DNA of 64,000 nucleotides from Cellulomonas sp. PhB143. Lineage in GTDB: Bacteria; Actinomycetota; Actinomycetes; Actinomycetales; Cellulomonadaceae. Position 1 is the stretch's first letter. The number at the start of each line of letters is the position of its first letter. The DNA lies in the NCBI RefSeq assembly GCF_003752595.1, contig NZ_RKIJ01000013.1:186001-250000 (forward strand), in the 5' to 3' direction. Shown here piece by piece: positions 55,540 through 64,000 of this stretch. Under the pieces are notes generated by a model. The model saw only the letters and a program-made list of their open reading frames with translations. It did not search any database and was not told the DNA's origin. Position numbers and translations under genes: made by a program.

Positions 55540-56205
55540 TCAGCCCCGGAACGCGTCCTGCGCCGCGGCGCGCAGCGCGGCGATCTCCCCCGCGACGTCC
55601 TGCGCCCCGTACACCGCCGAGCCCGCCACGAAGACGTTCGCCCCGGCCTCGGCCGCGCGGGCGATCGTCGACCGCGCCACTCCCCCGTCGACCTGGATCC
55701 ACACGTCGTGGCCGCTCGCACGCACCGCCTCGCGCGTGCGGCGGATCTTCGGCAGCGTCCCCTCGATGAAGGACTGCCCGCCGAACCCCGGCTCCACGGT
55801 CATCACCAGGACCATGTCCAGCTCGGCGAGCAGGTCCACGTACGGCTCGACCGGCGTCGCGGGGCGCAGCGCGATGCCTGCCCGTGCCCCCATCCGGCGG
55901 ATCTCGCGCGCGAGGCGCACCGGGGCGGCCGTCGCCTCCGCGTGGAACGTGACCGAGGCCGCGCCCGCCTCGACGTACTGCGGCGCCCAGCGGTCCGCGT
56001 CGTCGATCATCAGGTGCGCGTCCAGCGGGACGGGCGAGACCTGCGCGAGGCGCTCGAAGACCGGCAGGCCGAGGGTGAGGTTCGGCACGAAGTGGTTGTC
56101 CATGACGTCGACGTGCGCGTAGTCGGCGGTGGAGATCGCACCGAGGTCGCGCTCGAGGTTCGCGAAGTCGGCGGACAGGATGCTCGGGGAGATCAGCGTG
56201 GCCAT
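55540..56205 (-). CDS. rpe: Ribulose-phosphate 3-epimerase
   Basis: Pentose-phosphate pathway enzyme interconverting ribulose- and xylulose-5-phosphate, 221 residues. TIM-barrel landmarks: [49 protein letters not shown] and [10 protein letters not shown]. The ATG at 56205 is leaderless (TAGGCT at 56213-56218 on this strand, 7 nt). It follows rsmB in the same orientation and supplies pentose for the riboflavin route in a loose sense. Confidence 0.96.
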   Translation of the reverse strand: MATLISPSILSADFANLERDLGAISTADYAHVDVMDNHFVPNLTLGLPVFERLAQVSPVPLDAHLMIDDADRWAPQYVEAGAASVTFHAEATAAPVRLAREIRRMGARAGIALRPATPVEPYVDLLAELDMVLVMTVEPGFGGQSFIEGTLPKIRRTREAVRASGHDVWIQVDGGVARSTIARAAEAGANVFVAGSAVYGAQDVAGEIAALRAAAQDAFRG

Positions 56206-56238
56206 GGCGCCCAGCCTAGGGCGGCCCGGCGATCGGCG

Positions 56239-57783
56239 TCAGCGCCGCCGCAGCAGCGTCAGGTGCATCGCGTCCGTGCCGTGCACGTGGGGCCACAGCT
56301 GCACGTCCGTGCGGTCCGTCAGGGGGATGTCACCGACCGCCACCGAGCGCACCGCGGCCGCGGCGTCCAGCCGCTCGACGTCGTCGCGGCCGGCCAGCAC
56401 GCTCGCGACGACCACCTGGGTCTCGGCCAGGTGCGGCGAGCACGTGACGTACCCGACCACGCCGCCCGGCCGGACGGCGTCGAGCGCCGAGCCGAGCAGC
56501 TCCTCCTGCAGGCGGGTGAGCTCGCCCACGTCGGACGGGGTGCGGCGCCAGCGCGACTCCGGGCGGCGGCGCAGCGCGCCGAGGCCGCTGCAGGGAGCGT
56601 CGAGCAGCACCCGGTCGTAGGCGGCCGGCTCCGTGCGCCCGATGGCGCGCCCGTCGCCCGTCCGGACGTCCTCCACGGCGTCGGCGAGCACGGCCGCCAG
56701 CGCGCGGTGCACCAGCTCGGTGCGGTGCGGCTGCGCCTCGTTCGCGACGATCCGCGCGCCCCGCTCTCCCGCCACCGCGGCGAGCAGCGCCGCCTTGCCA
56801 CCCGGGCCCGCGCACATGTCGAGCCACCGCTCGTCGGCCCCGTCGACCGGTGCCGCGAGGAACGCCAGCGTGACCAGCTGGCTGCCCTCGTCCTGGACCC
56901 CGACGGCGCCGTCGCGCACGGCCTGCAGCGCGCCCGGGTCCCCGCCCGCCATGACCCGCGCGGTCGGTGCCCAGCGCCCCGGCGTCGTCCGGACGTCGGT
57001 GCGCTCGCCCTGCCGGCCCCCGCCCTGCCGGCCCCCGCCCTGCGGGGCACCCGCGTCCGGGTGCAGGTCGCGGTCGTCCGCGAGCCCCGGTCGCACGACG
57101 AGCGTGACCCTCGGCGCGGCGTTGTCCGCGCGCAGGAGGTCGCCGAGCTCGCCCGCGTCGCGGCCCGAGCCCGACAGCGCCTCGCGCAGGGCCCGCGTGA
57201 TCCAGACCGGGTGGCTCTCGAGGACCGAGAGCCGGGCGACGTCGTCGGCCGCGGGGTCCGCGATCCGCGCCGCCCAGTCCTGCGCCGGCGTGCGGGTCAC
57301 CGCGCGCAGCACGGCGTTGACGAGCTGGGCGGCGCCCGCTCCCGTGCGCTCGCGCGCCAGGCCCACGGTCTCGGACACCGCGGCGTGCTGCGGCACGCGC
57401 ATCGCCAGCAGCTGGTGCGCACCGAGCCGCAGCACGTCCAGGACCGGCGGGTCGAGCGTCTCGAGCGGACGGTCGACGCACAGCGCGAGCACGGCGTCGT
57501 GCCGCCCGCGCAGGCGGAGCGTGCCGTAGGCCAGCTCCGTCGCGAACGCCGCGTCGCGGCCGGTGATGCGCCGCTCGCGCAGCAGCGGAGGCAGGACCAG
57601 GTTCGCGTAGGCGTCCGAGCCGTCCACCTCGCGCAGCACGTCGAAGGCCGCCGTCCGGGCGGGGTCGCTCCCCCTCCTGCGCTGGGACGGGGCCGCCTGC
57701 GTGCGCCGCCCGGCGCCCCGCGCGCGTGCGGCGCCGCGCTGGTGGCCGCGCTCGTCGCGCCGCCCGTCGCCCGGGGCGCTCAC
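56239..57783 (-). CDS. rsmB: 16S rRNA m5C967 methyltransferase RsmB
   Basis: A 514-residue RNA methyltransferase. An N-terminal NusB-like domain (about 40-180, [20 protein letters not shown]) binds RNA; the Fmu domain has the SAM motif [23 protein letters not shown] with one catalytic Cys and [11 protein letters not shown] with the other. Two insertions stand out: a basic N-terminal tail of about 35 residues and a [13 protein letters not shown] repeat near residue 245 caused by a DNA reiteration near 57010-57045. GTG at 57783 overlaps the fmt stop. Confidence 0.93.
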   Translation of the reverse strand: MSAPGDGRRDERGHQRGAARARGAGRRTQAAPSQRRRGSDPARTAAFDVLREVDGSDAYANLVLPPLLRERRITGRDAAFATELAYGTLRLRGRHDAVLALCVDRPLETLDPPVLDVLRLGAHQLLAMRVPQHAAVSETVGLARERTGAGAAQLVNAVLRAVTRTPAQDWAARIADPAADDVARLSVLESHPVWITRALREALSGSGRDAGELGDLLRADNAAPRVTLVVRPGLADDRDLHPDAGAPQGGGRQGGGRQGERTDVRTTPGRWAPTARVMAGGDPGALQAVRDGAVGVQDEGSQLVTLAFLAAPVDGADERWLDMCAGPGGKAALLAAVAGERGARIVANEAQPHRTELVHRALAAVLADAVEDVRTGDGRAIGRTEPAAYDRVLLDAPCSGLGALRRRPESRWRRTPSDVGELTRLQEELLGSALDAVRPGGVVGYVTCSPHLAETQVVVASVLAGRDDVERLDAAAAVRSVAVGDIPLTDRTDVQLWPHVHGTDAMHLTLLRRR

Positions 57784-58715
57784 CCGGACACCCCGAGCAC
57801 GAGCTCCTCGGGCAGCCGGGCGCCCCGCGCCCAGTCGGCCGCGGCCATGTGCTTCTTGCCGACGGGGGCGACCTGCCCCAGCTCGACGGCGTGCGTCCCC
57901 GTGCCGACGAGGACCTCCTTCTTGCCGACCCGCACCTCGCCCGGGCGCAGGTCCGTCACGTCACCGCGCGGGGCGACCGGGCCGAGGCCGAGCCGCGACC
58001 CGTCGGGCAGGCTCGTCCAGGCACCCGGTGCGGGGGTGCAGCCGCGCACCGTGCGGTCGACCGCGAACGCCGGGTCGCCCCAGCGCACCTCGGCGTCGGC
58101 AGCCGTGAGCTTCGCGGCGAGGCTGACGCCGTCGGGCGGCTGCGGGGTGGGCGACATCACCCCGTCCTCGAGCGCGTCCAGCGTCGCCACGAGGAGCCCG
58201 GCCCCGGAGACGGCGAGGCGGCCGAGCAGGTCGCCCGCGGTGTCGTCGCGCTGCACCGTCTCCGTCGTCGTGCCGAGCACGGGGCCGGTGTCCAGGCCCT
58301 CGTCGAGCAGGAAGGTGGAGGCGCCGGTGACCTCGTCGCCGGCGATGATCGCCCGCTGCACGGGCGCCGCACCCCGCCACGCGGGCAGGATCGAGAAGTG
58401 CAGGTTCACCCAGCCGCGCGCGGGCACGTCGAGGACCTCGCGGCGCAGGATCTCGCCGTAGGCGACCACGGGGGCGCAGTCGACCTCGAGGGCGCGCAGG
58501 CGCTCGACGAACCCCGCCCCGCGCGGGCGGTCGGTGATCACCTCGATCCCGGCCTCCTCGGCGCGCACGCGCACGGGGCTGGGGGTGAGCCGGCGCCCGC
58601 GGCCCGCGGGCGCGTCGGCCCGGGTGAGGACGGCGACGACCTCGTGCCGCGAACCGATGAGGGCGTCGAGGGACGGGACCGCCGCCTCGGGGGTCCCGGC
58701 GAAGAGAAGACGCAT
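57780..58715 (-). CDS. fmt: Methionyl-tRNA formyltransferase
   Basis: Formylates initiator Met-tRNA. The 311-residue protein begins [16 protein letters not shown], has the formyl-transfer motif [15 protein letters not shown], the [17 protein letters not shown] segment and a C-terminal OB-fold. The ATG at 58715 is leaderless (TAGACT at 58722-58727 on this strand, 6 nt). The stop overlaps rsmB by the GTGA arrangement. Confidence 0.96.
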   Translation of the reverse strand: MRLLFAGTPEAAVPSLDALIGSRHEVVAVLTRADAPAGRGRRLTPSPVRVRAEEAGIEVITDRPRGAGFVERLRALEVDCAPVVAYGEILRREVLDVPARGWVNLHFSILPAWRGAAPVQRAIIAGDEVTGASTFLLDEGLDTGPVLGTTTETVQRDDTAGDLLGRLAVSGAGLLVATLDALEDGVMSPTPQPPDGVSLAAKLTAADAEVRWGDPAFAVDRTVRGCTPAPGAWTSLPDGSRLGLGPVAPRGDVTDLRPGEVRVGKKEVLVGTGTHAVELGQVAPVGKKHMAAADWARGARLPEELVLGVSG

Positions 58716-58724
58716 GCCGCGAGT

Positions 58725-59441
58725 CTAGGGGCGGGCGACCGGGGGCGGGACCTCGACCCCGAGGGCGCGCAGGTCGCGCCGGAACCCGTCGGTGGTCTCG
58801 AAGCGCACGGCGACCAGCCCGAGCGAGGCGGCTGCCGCCACGTTGGCGGGGCTGTCGTCCACGAACACCGTGCGCTCCGGCACGAGGCCGAAGCGCTCGA
58901 TCGCGAGGCGGAAGATCTGCGGGTCGGGCTTGGCGAGCCCCTCGCGCCCCGACACGAGCACGTCGCGCATGCGCAGGGTCGCGGGCGCCGCGAGGGCGGC
59001 GTGGTGGAAGAGCTCGGCCGACCAGTTCGTGAGCCCGTACAGGCGCAGACCTCGCGCCTCGAGGTCCTCCACGAGCGCGGCCGAGCCCTCGACCGGCCCG
59101 GTGAGCGAGTCGGCGAAGTGCGTGAGGTACGTCTCGACGCCGTGCACGTGCTCCGGCCGGCTCCGGCGCAGGTCGTCGATCCCCTCGGCCCACGTGCGCC
59201 CCGCGTCCTGCCGGCGGTTGAACGCATCGAAGTCCACCTCGTGGAGGAAGGTCTCGACCGCGCGGGGGGTGAGCCCCCGGCGCAGCGCACCCCGCGGCTC
59301 CCAACCCACCAGGACGTTGCCGAAGTCGTAGAGGACCGCGTCCACGGCAGTGTCCGGGCGGTCGGTGCGGTGGTCTGCTCCGTCGTGGCGCGACGGCTCC
59401 GTGCCGCCGCTTGGCACACTATTATTCTCGGTCAGGGTCAC
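58725..59441 (-). CDS. HAD-superfamily hydrolase (class IA-like)
   Basis: A 238-residue HAD phosphatase-like protein; substrate unknown. Motif I is LYDFGNVLVGW with the nucleophile Asp, motif II GLTNWS, motif III around KPDPQIFRLA and motif IV FVDDSPANV. The GTG at 59441 overlaps the priA stop (GTGA) with GGAGGAG upstream, so the long form is coupled to priA. However, its first 32 residues are non-conserved, and the shared 16-bp promoter motif lies inside them (59408-59423); a GTG at 59345, giving VDAVLYDFGNVL, would make a family-like 206-residue form from that internal promoter. A role as the missing riboflavin-pathway phosphatase is possible but unproven. Confidence 0.85.
   Translation of the reverse strand: MTLTENNSVPSGGTEPSRHDGADHRTDRPDTAVDAVLYDFGNVLVGWEPRGALRRGLTPRAVETFLHEVDFDAFNRRQDAGRTWAEGIDDLRRSRPEHVHGVETYLTHFADSLTGPVEGSAALVEDLEARGLRLYGLTNWSAELFHHAALAAPATLRMRDVLVSGREGLAKPDPQIFRLAIERFGLVPERTVFVDDSPANVAAAASLGLVAVRFETTDGFRRDLRALGVEVPPPVARP
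59408..59423 (-). promoter_or_regulatory. Shared 16-bp motif, copy 3: internal promoter of the HAD gene
   Basis: The minus-strand sequence AATAGTGTGCCAAGCG lies within the first codons of the long HAD frame, exactly as at the rib operon and the recombinase-like gene. A transcript from here could not encode the long form and would fit a start at 59345. Confidence 0.6.
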
Positions 59442-61798
59442 AGCATCTCCTCCGGGTCGAGCCGGACCCGCACGCTACCGCCTTCGCGGCGCGCGCTGCG
59501 CACGGCCAGGGACGCCGCCAGCTGCGCCGCCAGGTCCGCCCCCTCGCGCACCGGGACCCGGACCACGACCCGCACGGGCGGCGCGAGCGTGCGGTCCGCG
59601 GTGCGGCGCGCCTCCGGCTCCACGTCCACGGGCCCCAGCGTCGTGGACGGCGTGGCCAGCGCCACGCGCCCCACGACGGCGCGCACGGCCTCCCGGTCCC
59701 CCGTCACCGCGGCCGCGCGCACGGCCGGCGGCAGGTCGAGCCCGGCGCGCTCGGTGAGCTCCCGGTCCGCGAAGCCTGCGGGGTCCCAGCGCACCAGCGC
59801 GTTCGTCGGGCCCGGGGCGGCGTCGCCGACCAGGAGCACCTGGCCCCCGTCGTCCGCCGGGCGCACGAGGCTCGCCGCACCGAGCCAGCGGTGCAGCGCC
59901 TCCTGCTCGACCGCCAGGCCCACGTGCGCCGTGCTCACCGCGGCGTCCAGGAGCAGCGCGGCCGCGTAGCCCCCGTCGACCAACGGCTCCGCGCCGGGTG
60001 TCGCCACGACGACGGCGGGGCCGTCCGGCACCCGGTCGAGGACCCCGCCGGGCGCCGTGCTGCTCGACTGCCGGACCGGGACGCCGGCGAACGCCCGCCC
60101 GATCTCCTCCGCGGTGCGGTCCGCGCCCACCCGTACCGAGCGCAGCCCTGTGCCGTGGCACTCCTCGCACCGCCACGCCCCGGCGAGGGCCCCGCACCAG
60201 GTGCACTGCGGCGCCGCCCCGGCGGAGCGCAGGCCCAGCGGCCCGTGGCAGACCCCGCACCGCGCGGGGGTCCGGCAGCGCGAGCACGCGACGACCGGCA
60301 GGTAGCCGCGTCGCGGCACCTGGACCAGGACGGGGCCGCGCTCCAGCGCCGACCGCGCGGCGCGCCACGCGGCCGAGGGCAGTCTCGCCGCGCCCGCCGC
60401 GCCCTCGGACGCCAGCTCGACCGACGTCAGCGCGCGCACCCGGGGGGCGCGGCGACGCACCACGTCGCGGGCTGCGACGACCTCCCGCGCCCACCCGGAC
60501 GCGAGCATCGCCTGCGCCTGGACGGTCCGGCCCCGCGAGCCGACGACGAACGCCGCCCCCTCCAGGTCGCTGCGCAGCGCGAGGACCTCCCGCGCGTGCG
60601 GGTACGGCGCCCTGGGCTCCGCGAGCGAGGCGTCCGCATCGTCCCAGCAGACGATCAGCCCGAGGTCGCGGACCGGGGCGAACGCGGCCGCACGCGTGCC
60701 GATCACCACGCGCACGTCGCCGTGCAGGACGGCGAGGAAGCTGCGGTAGCGCGGCGACGGTCCCGCGTCCGCCTCGAGCCGCACGTACCGGCCGGGGCTC
60801 CGCGCCGACCAGCAGGACCAGCCGGTCGCGTCCAGGGCCCGCGCGAGGTGGTCGACGTCGTGGGAGTCCGGCAGGACGACGAGCGCGCCGCGCCCCGCGT
60901 CGGCCGCCGCCCGGACCGCCGCGGCCAGCGCCGCCGCCCAGTCCTCCACCTCGGCGACGCCCGTGGTACGACCGGGCAGGGCGGTCCACACCGCCCGCGG
61001 GGCGTCGCCCGCGGCCACCCGCTGGAGGAACGCCCCACCGCTGCGGTGCTCGGACCAGAGCGCGGTGGCGCGGGCCAGCGCGTCGCGGCACGCCTCCCCC
61101 GGCCCCTCGTCCGGGGGCGGCGACGCGGTCGGGTCGGCAGACGACGCCGGGTCGGCAGACGACGCCGGGTCGGCAGACGACGCCGGGTCGGCAGACGACG
61201 CCGGGTCGGCCGAGGTCTCCGCGGAGGCGTCGGGACGCGAGGCGTCGGGACGCGAGTCGTCGTCGGGGCCGGCGACGGCGTCCGCCCCGTCGTCCGGACG
61301 GGTGTGCGCGGCCTCCGCCCGGGCGTGCCGCGGCGGGACGGCGAGCCGCAGCACGTCGGCCATGGTCCCCGCGTACGCGTCGGCGACGGCCCGGGCCAGC
61401 CGCGCCACCTGCGGCGTGAGCACCGCCTCGGCGGACACGACCCGCCGCAGGGGCACCAGCGTCCCGTCGTGCGCGGTGGTGGCCGACCGCTCGAGCACGT
61501 AGCCGTCGAGGTCCTGCGCCCCGAAGCGGACCTTGACGCGCACGCCCGCCCGGACGTCGTCGGACAGCGCGGCCGGCACGAGGTAGTCGAACGTCCGGTC
61601 GAGGTGCGCCGGCGCAAGGTCGACCGCCACGCGGGCGATCGGGTCGTGCTCGGCGACCGGCACCCCGCCGGCGGCGCGGCCCGCGGGGCGCCGCCCGTGC
61701 GAGGGCGCGGCCGCGGCGTCCGGGAGCTCCAGCAGCGTCGGCTGCGTCGCGCCGCGGGACGTCGACGGCGGGCCGGGGGCCGCGCTTCGCTCGCTCAC
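59438..61798 (-). CDS. priA: Primosomal protein PriA, actinobacterial type
   Basis: Replication-restart factor, 786 residues. The N-terminal PriA DNA-binding domain (AVDLAPAHLDRTFDYLVP and GVRVKVRFGAQ) is clear, as are the paired zinc-binding cysteines (CSRCRTPARCGVCHG and CTWCGALAGAWRCEECHG). As usual for actinobacterial PriA, the helicase Walker A is absent (ALPGRTTGVAEV in its place) and the DEEH box is degraded to WDDA, so helicase activity is doubtful. A proline/serine linker at about residues 194-223 is made of repeated SADPAS units from an 18-bp tandem repeat. GTG start at 61798; upstream TGAGAT is a weak leaderless -10. Confidence 0.93.
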   Translation of the reverse strand: MSERSAAPGPPSTSRGATQPTLLELPDAAAAPSHGRRPAGRAAGGVPVAEHDPIARVAVDLAPAHLDRTFDYLVPAALSDDVRAGVRVKVRFGAQDLDGYVLERSATTAHDGTLVPLRRVVSAEAVLTPQVARLARAVADAYAGTMADVLRLAVPPRHARAEAAHTRPDDGADAVAGPDDDSRPDASRPDASAETSADPASSADPASSADPASSADPASSADPTASPPPDEGPGEACRDALARATALWSEHRSGGAFLQRVAAGDAPRAVWTALPGRTTGVAEVEDWAAALAAAVRAAADAGRGALVVLPDSHDVDHLARALDATGWSCWSARSPGRYVRLEADAGPSPRYRSFLAVLHGDVRVVIGTRAAAFAPVRDLGLIVCWDDADASLAEPRAPYPHAREVLALRSDLEGAAFVVGSRGRTVQAQAMLASGWAREVVAARDVVRRRAPRVRALTSVELASEGAAGAARLPSAAWRAARSALERGPVLVQVPRRGYLPVVACSRCRTPARCGVCHGPLGLRSAGAAPQCTWCGALAGAWRCEECHGTGLRSVRVGADRTAEEIGRAFAGVPVRQSSSTAPGGVLDRVPDGPAVVVATPGAEPLVDGGYAAALLLDAAVSTAHVGLAVEQEALHRWLGAASLVRPADDGGQVLLVGDAAPGPTNALVRWDPAGFADRELTERAGLDLPPAVRAAAVTGDREAVRAVVGRVALATPSTTLGPVDVEPEARRTADRTLAPPVRVVVRVPVREGADLAAQLAASLAVRSARREGGSVRVRLDPEEML
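61131..61202 (-). repeat. 18-bp tandem repeat, four exact copies, in priA
   Basis: Unit GGGTCGGCAGACGACGCC on the plus strand, starting at 61131, 61149, 61167 and 61185, with a partial fifth copy to 61209. It keeps frame and encodes SADPAS units in an unstructured linker. Copy number is likely to vary among strains. Confidence 0.9.
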
Positions 61799-61856
61799 GC
61801 GACCATCTCAGCACGCGCCACCCACGGCGCCGGGCACGCGGGCGCGTCCCCGGCAC

Positions 61857-63065
61857 TCACACGGCGGAGCGGAGCGCCTCGACGCGGTCCGTGCGCTCCC
61901 ACGTGAACGCCTCGAGCTCGCGCCCGAAGTGGCCGTAGGCGGCCGTCGCCGCGTAGATCGGGCGCAGCAGGTCCAGGTCCCGGACGATCGCGCCCGGGCG
62001 CAGGTCGAAGACCTCGCGGATCGCCGCGCCGATGCGCTCGACGGGGACGGTCTCGGTGCCGAACGTCTCGACGTACAGGCCGACGGGGTGGGACTTGCCG
62101 ATCGCGTAGGCGACCTGCACCTCGCACCGGCGCGCGAGGCCCGCGGCGACCACGTTCTTGGCGACCCACCGCGTCGCGTACGCGGCGGACCGGTCGACCT
62201 TCGACGGGTCCTTGCCCGAGAACGCTCCCCCGCCGTGCCGGGCCATCCCGCCGTAGGTGTCCACGATGATCTTGCGCCCGGTCAGGCCCGCGTCGCCCTG
62301 CGGCCCGCCGATGACGAACTTGCCCGTGGGGTTCACCAGGAGGCGGGTGCCCGACGTGTCGAGGTCGACCCCCAGCTCGGCGAGGACCGGCGCCACGACG
62401 GCCTGCTCGATCTCGTGGTGCAGGGTCTCCTGGAGGACGTCAGGGTCGTGCTGGGTGGACAGAACCACCGTGTCGAGGCTCACCGCGCGGTCGCCGTCGT
62501 ACCCGATCGTCACCTGCGTCTTGCCGTCCGGCCGCAGGCCGGGGACCGTGCCGTCGCGGCGGACCGCCGCGAGCCGCTCGGCGAGCCGGTGCGCGAGGTA
62601 GCCGGGCAGCGGCATGAGGGTGGGCGTGTCGTCGCAGGCGTAGCCGAACATCAGACCCTGGTCGCCGGCGCCCTGCGCGTCGATCGGATCGCGGGTCACG
62701 CTCGGGCCGGACGAGTCGTCCCGCTCCTCGAGCGACTTGTCGACCCCCTGCGCGATGTCCGGCGACTGCTGGCCGATGGACACCGACACGCCGCACGAGT
62801 CGCCGTCGAAACCGACCGCCGACGACGTGTACCCGATCCGGCGCACGACGTCGCGCACGATCTGCGGGATCTCGACGTACGCCTCGGTCGTCACCTCGCC
62901 GGCCACGTGCACCAGGCCGGTGGTGACCATCGTCTCCACCGCCACGCGCGAGCGCGGGTCCTGCTCGAGGAGCGCATCGAGGATGGTGTCGGAGATCTGG
63001 TCGCAGACCTTGTCCGGGTGGCCCTCGGTCACGGACTCCGAGGTGAACAGGCGCAGATCGGTCAT
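61857..63065 (-). CDS. metK: S-adenosylmethionine synthetase
   Basis: Makes SAM from methionine and ATP. The 402-residue protein has [30 protein letters not shown], the [16 protein letters not shown] loop and a C-terminal HFGRE segment. The ATG at 63065 is leaderless: TAGGGT at 63073-63078 on this strand, 7 nt. It lies between coaBC and priA, the normal actinobacterial order. Confidence 0.97.
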   Translation of the reverse strand: MTDLRLFTSESVTEGHPDKVCDQISDTILDALLEQDPRSRVAVETMVTTGLVHVAGEVTTEAYVEIPQIVRDVVRRIGYTSSAVGFDGDSCGVSVSIGQQSPDIAQGVDKSLEERDDSSGPSVTRDPIDAQGAGDQGLMFGYACDDTPTLMPLPGYLAHRLAERLAAVRRDGTVPGLRPDGKTQVTIGYDGDRAVSLDTVVLSTQHDPDVLQETLHHEIEQAVVAPVLAELGVDLDTSGTRLLVNPTGKFVIGGPQGDAGLTGRKIIVDTYGGMARHGGGAFSGKDPSKVDRSAAYATRWVAKNVVAAGLARRCEVQVAYAIGKSHPVGLYVETFGTETVPVERIGAAIREVFDLRPGAIVRDLDLLRPIYAATAAYGHFGRELEAFTWERTDRVEALRSAV

Positions 63066-63136
63066 GCCGACCACCCTACGGTCCGCAGTTCGGGAAGCGG
63101 AATCCACGATCCGAGATGTGGACCACAGTGACGAAT

Positions 63137-64000
63137 TCACCCGGGGAGAAGCTTCACGACCGCGTCCCAGAGCCCGTCCGCGACCTCCCGCTTGGTGCCA
63201 CCGACCTCGAGCACCGTCGCGCCGTCCCGGTCGACGACCGTCACGTGGTTGTCGTCGACGGCGAACCCCACGCCCTCGCCCACGGCGTTCACCGCGAGCA
63301 GGTCCGCGCCCTTGCGCCGGGCCTTGGCGCGCCCGTGGTCCAGCACGCCGCCGTCCTCGTCCCCGGTCTCGGCCGCGAAGCCCACCACGACCTGCCCGGG
63401 GCGCAGCCGTTGCGCGGCGAGCTCGGCCAGGACGTCGGGGTTCTCCACCAGCGCGATCGGCGCCGGGGCCTGCCCGGCGACCTTCTTGATCTTCGCGGTC
63501 GGGGCCTGCGCGGGGCGGAAGTCCGCGACCGCCGCCGCCATCACGACGACGTCCGCCTCGCGCGCCGCGGCGCGCACGGCCTCGCGCAGCTGCGCGGTGG
63601 TCTCGACGTCGACGACCTGGACGGGCGGCCCGGGCGCAGCGGCGTCGAAGGCGGGCGGGGACGCGAGGTTCGCCGCGACGAGCGTGACCGCCGCGCCGCG
63701 GGCCCGCGCGGCGCGCGCGAGCTCGACGCCCTGGCGACCGCTGGAGCGGTTGCCCAGGAAGCGCACCGGGTCGACCGGCTCCCGGGTCCCCCCGGCGGAG
63801 ACGACGACGCGCACGCCCGTCAGGTCCTGCGCGGCCGGCTCGCTCCGGCCGGCGGCGACCTCGAGCGCGACGCGCGCGATCTCCTCGGGCTCCGGCAGCC
63901 GGCCCGGGCCCGTGTCGGCACCGGTCAGGCGCCCGCTGGCGGGCTCGACGACGTGCACGCCACGCCCGCGCAGCGTCGCGACGTTCGCGACGGTGGCGGG
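63137..64000 (-). CDS. coaBC: Phosphopantothenoylcysteine decarboxylase/synthetase, 3' part
   Basis: Coenzyme A synthesis enzyme cut by the window end; about 287 codons of the C-terminal part are visible. The upstream-most codons ([20 protein letters not shown]) belong to the end of the CoaC decarboxylase domain. The CoaB synthetase domain follows, with [43 protein letters not shown] and a C-terminal [11 protein letters not shown]-type segment (here [13 protein letters not shown]). The gene continues beyond base 64000. Confidence 0.94.
   Translation of the reverse strand, partial: PATVANVATLRGRGVHVVEPASGRLTGADTGPGRLPEPEEIARVALEVAAGRSEPAAQDLTGVRVVVSAGGTREPVDPVRFLGNRSSGRQGVELARAARARGAAVTLVAANLASPPAFDAAAPGPPVQVVDVETTAQLREAVRAAAREADVVVMAAAVADFRPAQAPTAKIKKVAGQAPAPIALVENPDVLAELAAQRLRPGQVVVGFAAETGDEDGGVLDHGRAKARRKGADLLAVNAVGEGVGFAVDDNHVTVVDRDGATVLEVGGTKREVADGLWDAVVKLLPG

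Noticed and set aside
61131-61209. CRISPR-like regular repeat
   Set aside because: Contiguous 18-bp units without spacers, in frame within priA.

Overview
The window is a very GC-rich, densely coded chromosome segment from an actinobacterium, most likely a Micrococcales member related to Cellulomonas, Cellulosimicrobium or Isoptericola. The evidence is codon use, gene content (RbpA, PafBC, TatA/TatC, HelY, GarA-like FHA, FtsR, small basic protein, a helicase-motif-poor PriA) and gene order. Leaderless genes are common: at least fourteen start codons sit 6-8 nt after a TANNNT -10 box. No rRNA, tRNA or CRISPR array was seen.

Layout. 0-10.3 kb: a DUF5808 protein, arginine deiminase, then a purine salvage/oxidation cluster (guanine deaminase, AzgA-type permease, XdhC maturation factor, FAD subunit, and a fused 2Fe-2S/molybdopterin xanthine dehydrogenase subunit). 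9.4-14.9 kb: a LysR regulator divergent from a threonine dehydratase-like enzyme, a YciO/Sua5 protein, UDP-glucose pyrophosphorylase, an orphan recombinase-like domain and Dps. 15-23.7 kb: DUF3866 divergent from pafB-pafC-membrane protein-tatA-tatC-lipid kinase-helY. 23.7-30.6 kb: a decayed GNAT gene, an amidohydrolase, Lnt, RbpA, a shrunken VOC remnant and a short UvrA paralog.

30.6-38.4 kb is an accessory-looking stretch: Imm-5-like protein, VOC protein, phosphotransferase, YjbR-type protein, about 750 bp without a convincing gene, a methyltransferase, a DinB-type protein, a small hydrolase, an intact tyrosine recombinase, a DUF6328 membrane protein and a SAP/Rho-N-like protein. 38.4-41.8 kb holds a PLD-type phospholipid synthase and a secreted alkaline phosphatase. 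41.9-47.6 kb is the conserved block pgsA-DUF881-sbp-DUF881 and FHA-ftsR-DUF151-merR. 47.8-49.9 kb is a DbpA-domain DEAD-box helicase.

49.9-64 kb is a housekeeping run on the minus strand: PH-domain protein, hisG, hisE, ribH-ribBA-ribE-ribD behind an FMN riboswitch, rpe, rsmB, fmt, a HAD hydrolase, priA, metK and the 3' part of coaBC (cut by the window end). Stop/start overlaps of the ATGA/GTGA type chain many of these genes.

The most interesting signals are an exact 16-bp promoter-region motif found three times (upstream of the rib riboswitch, inside the 5' end of the HAD gene, upstream of the orphan recombinase-like gene); a 21-bp perfect inverted repeat in the linker of xdhC; a GGAAC-N18-GTT sigma-R-type promoter before rbpA; two genes caught in decay; and a mini-ORF coupling a UvrA paralog to an immunity-like gene.
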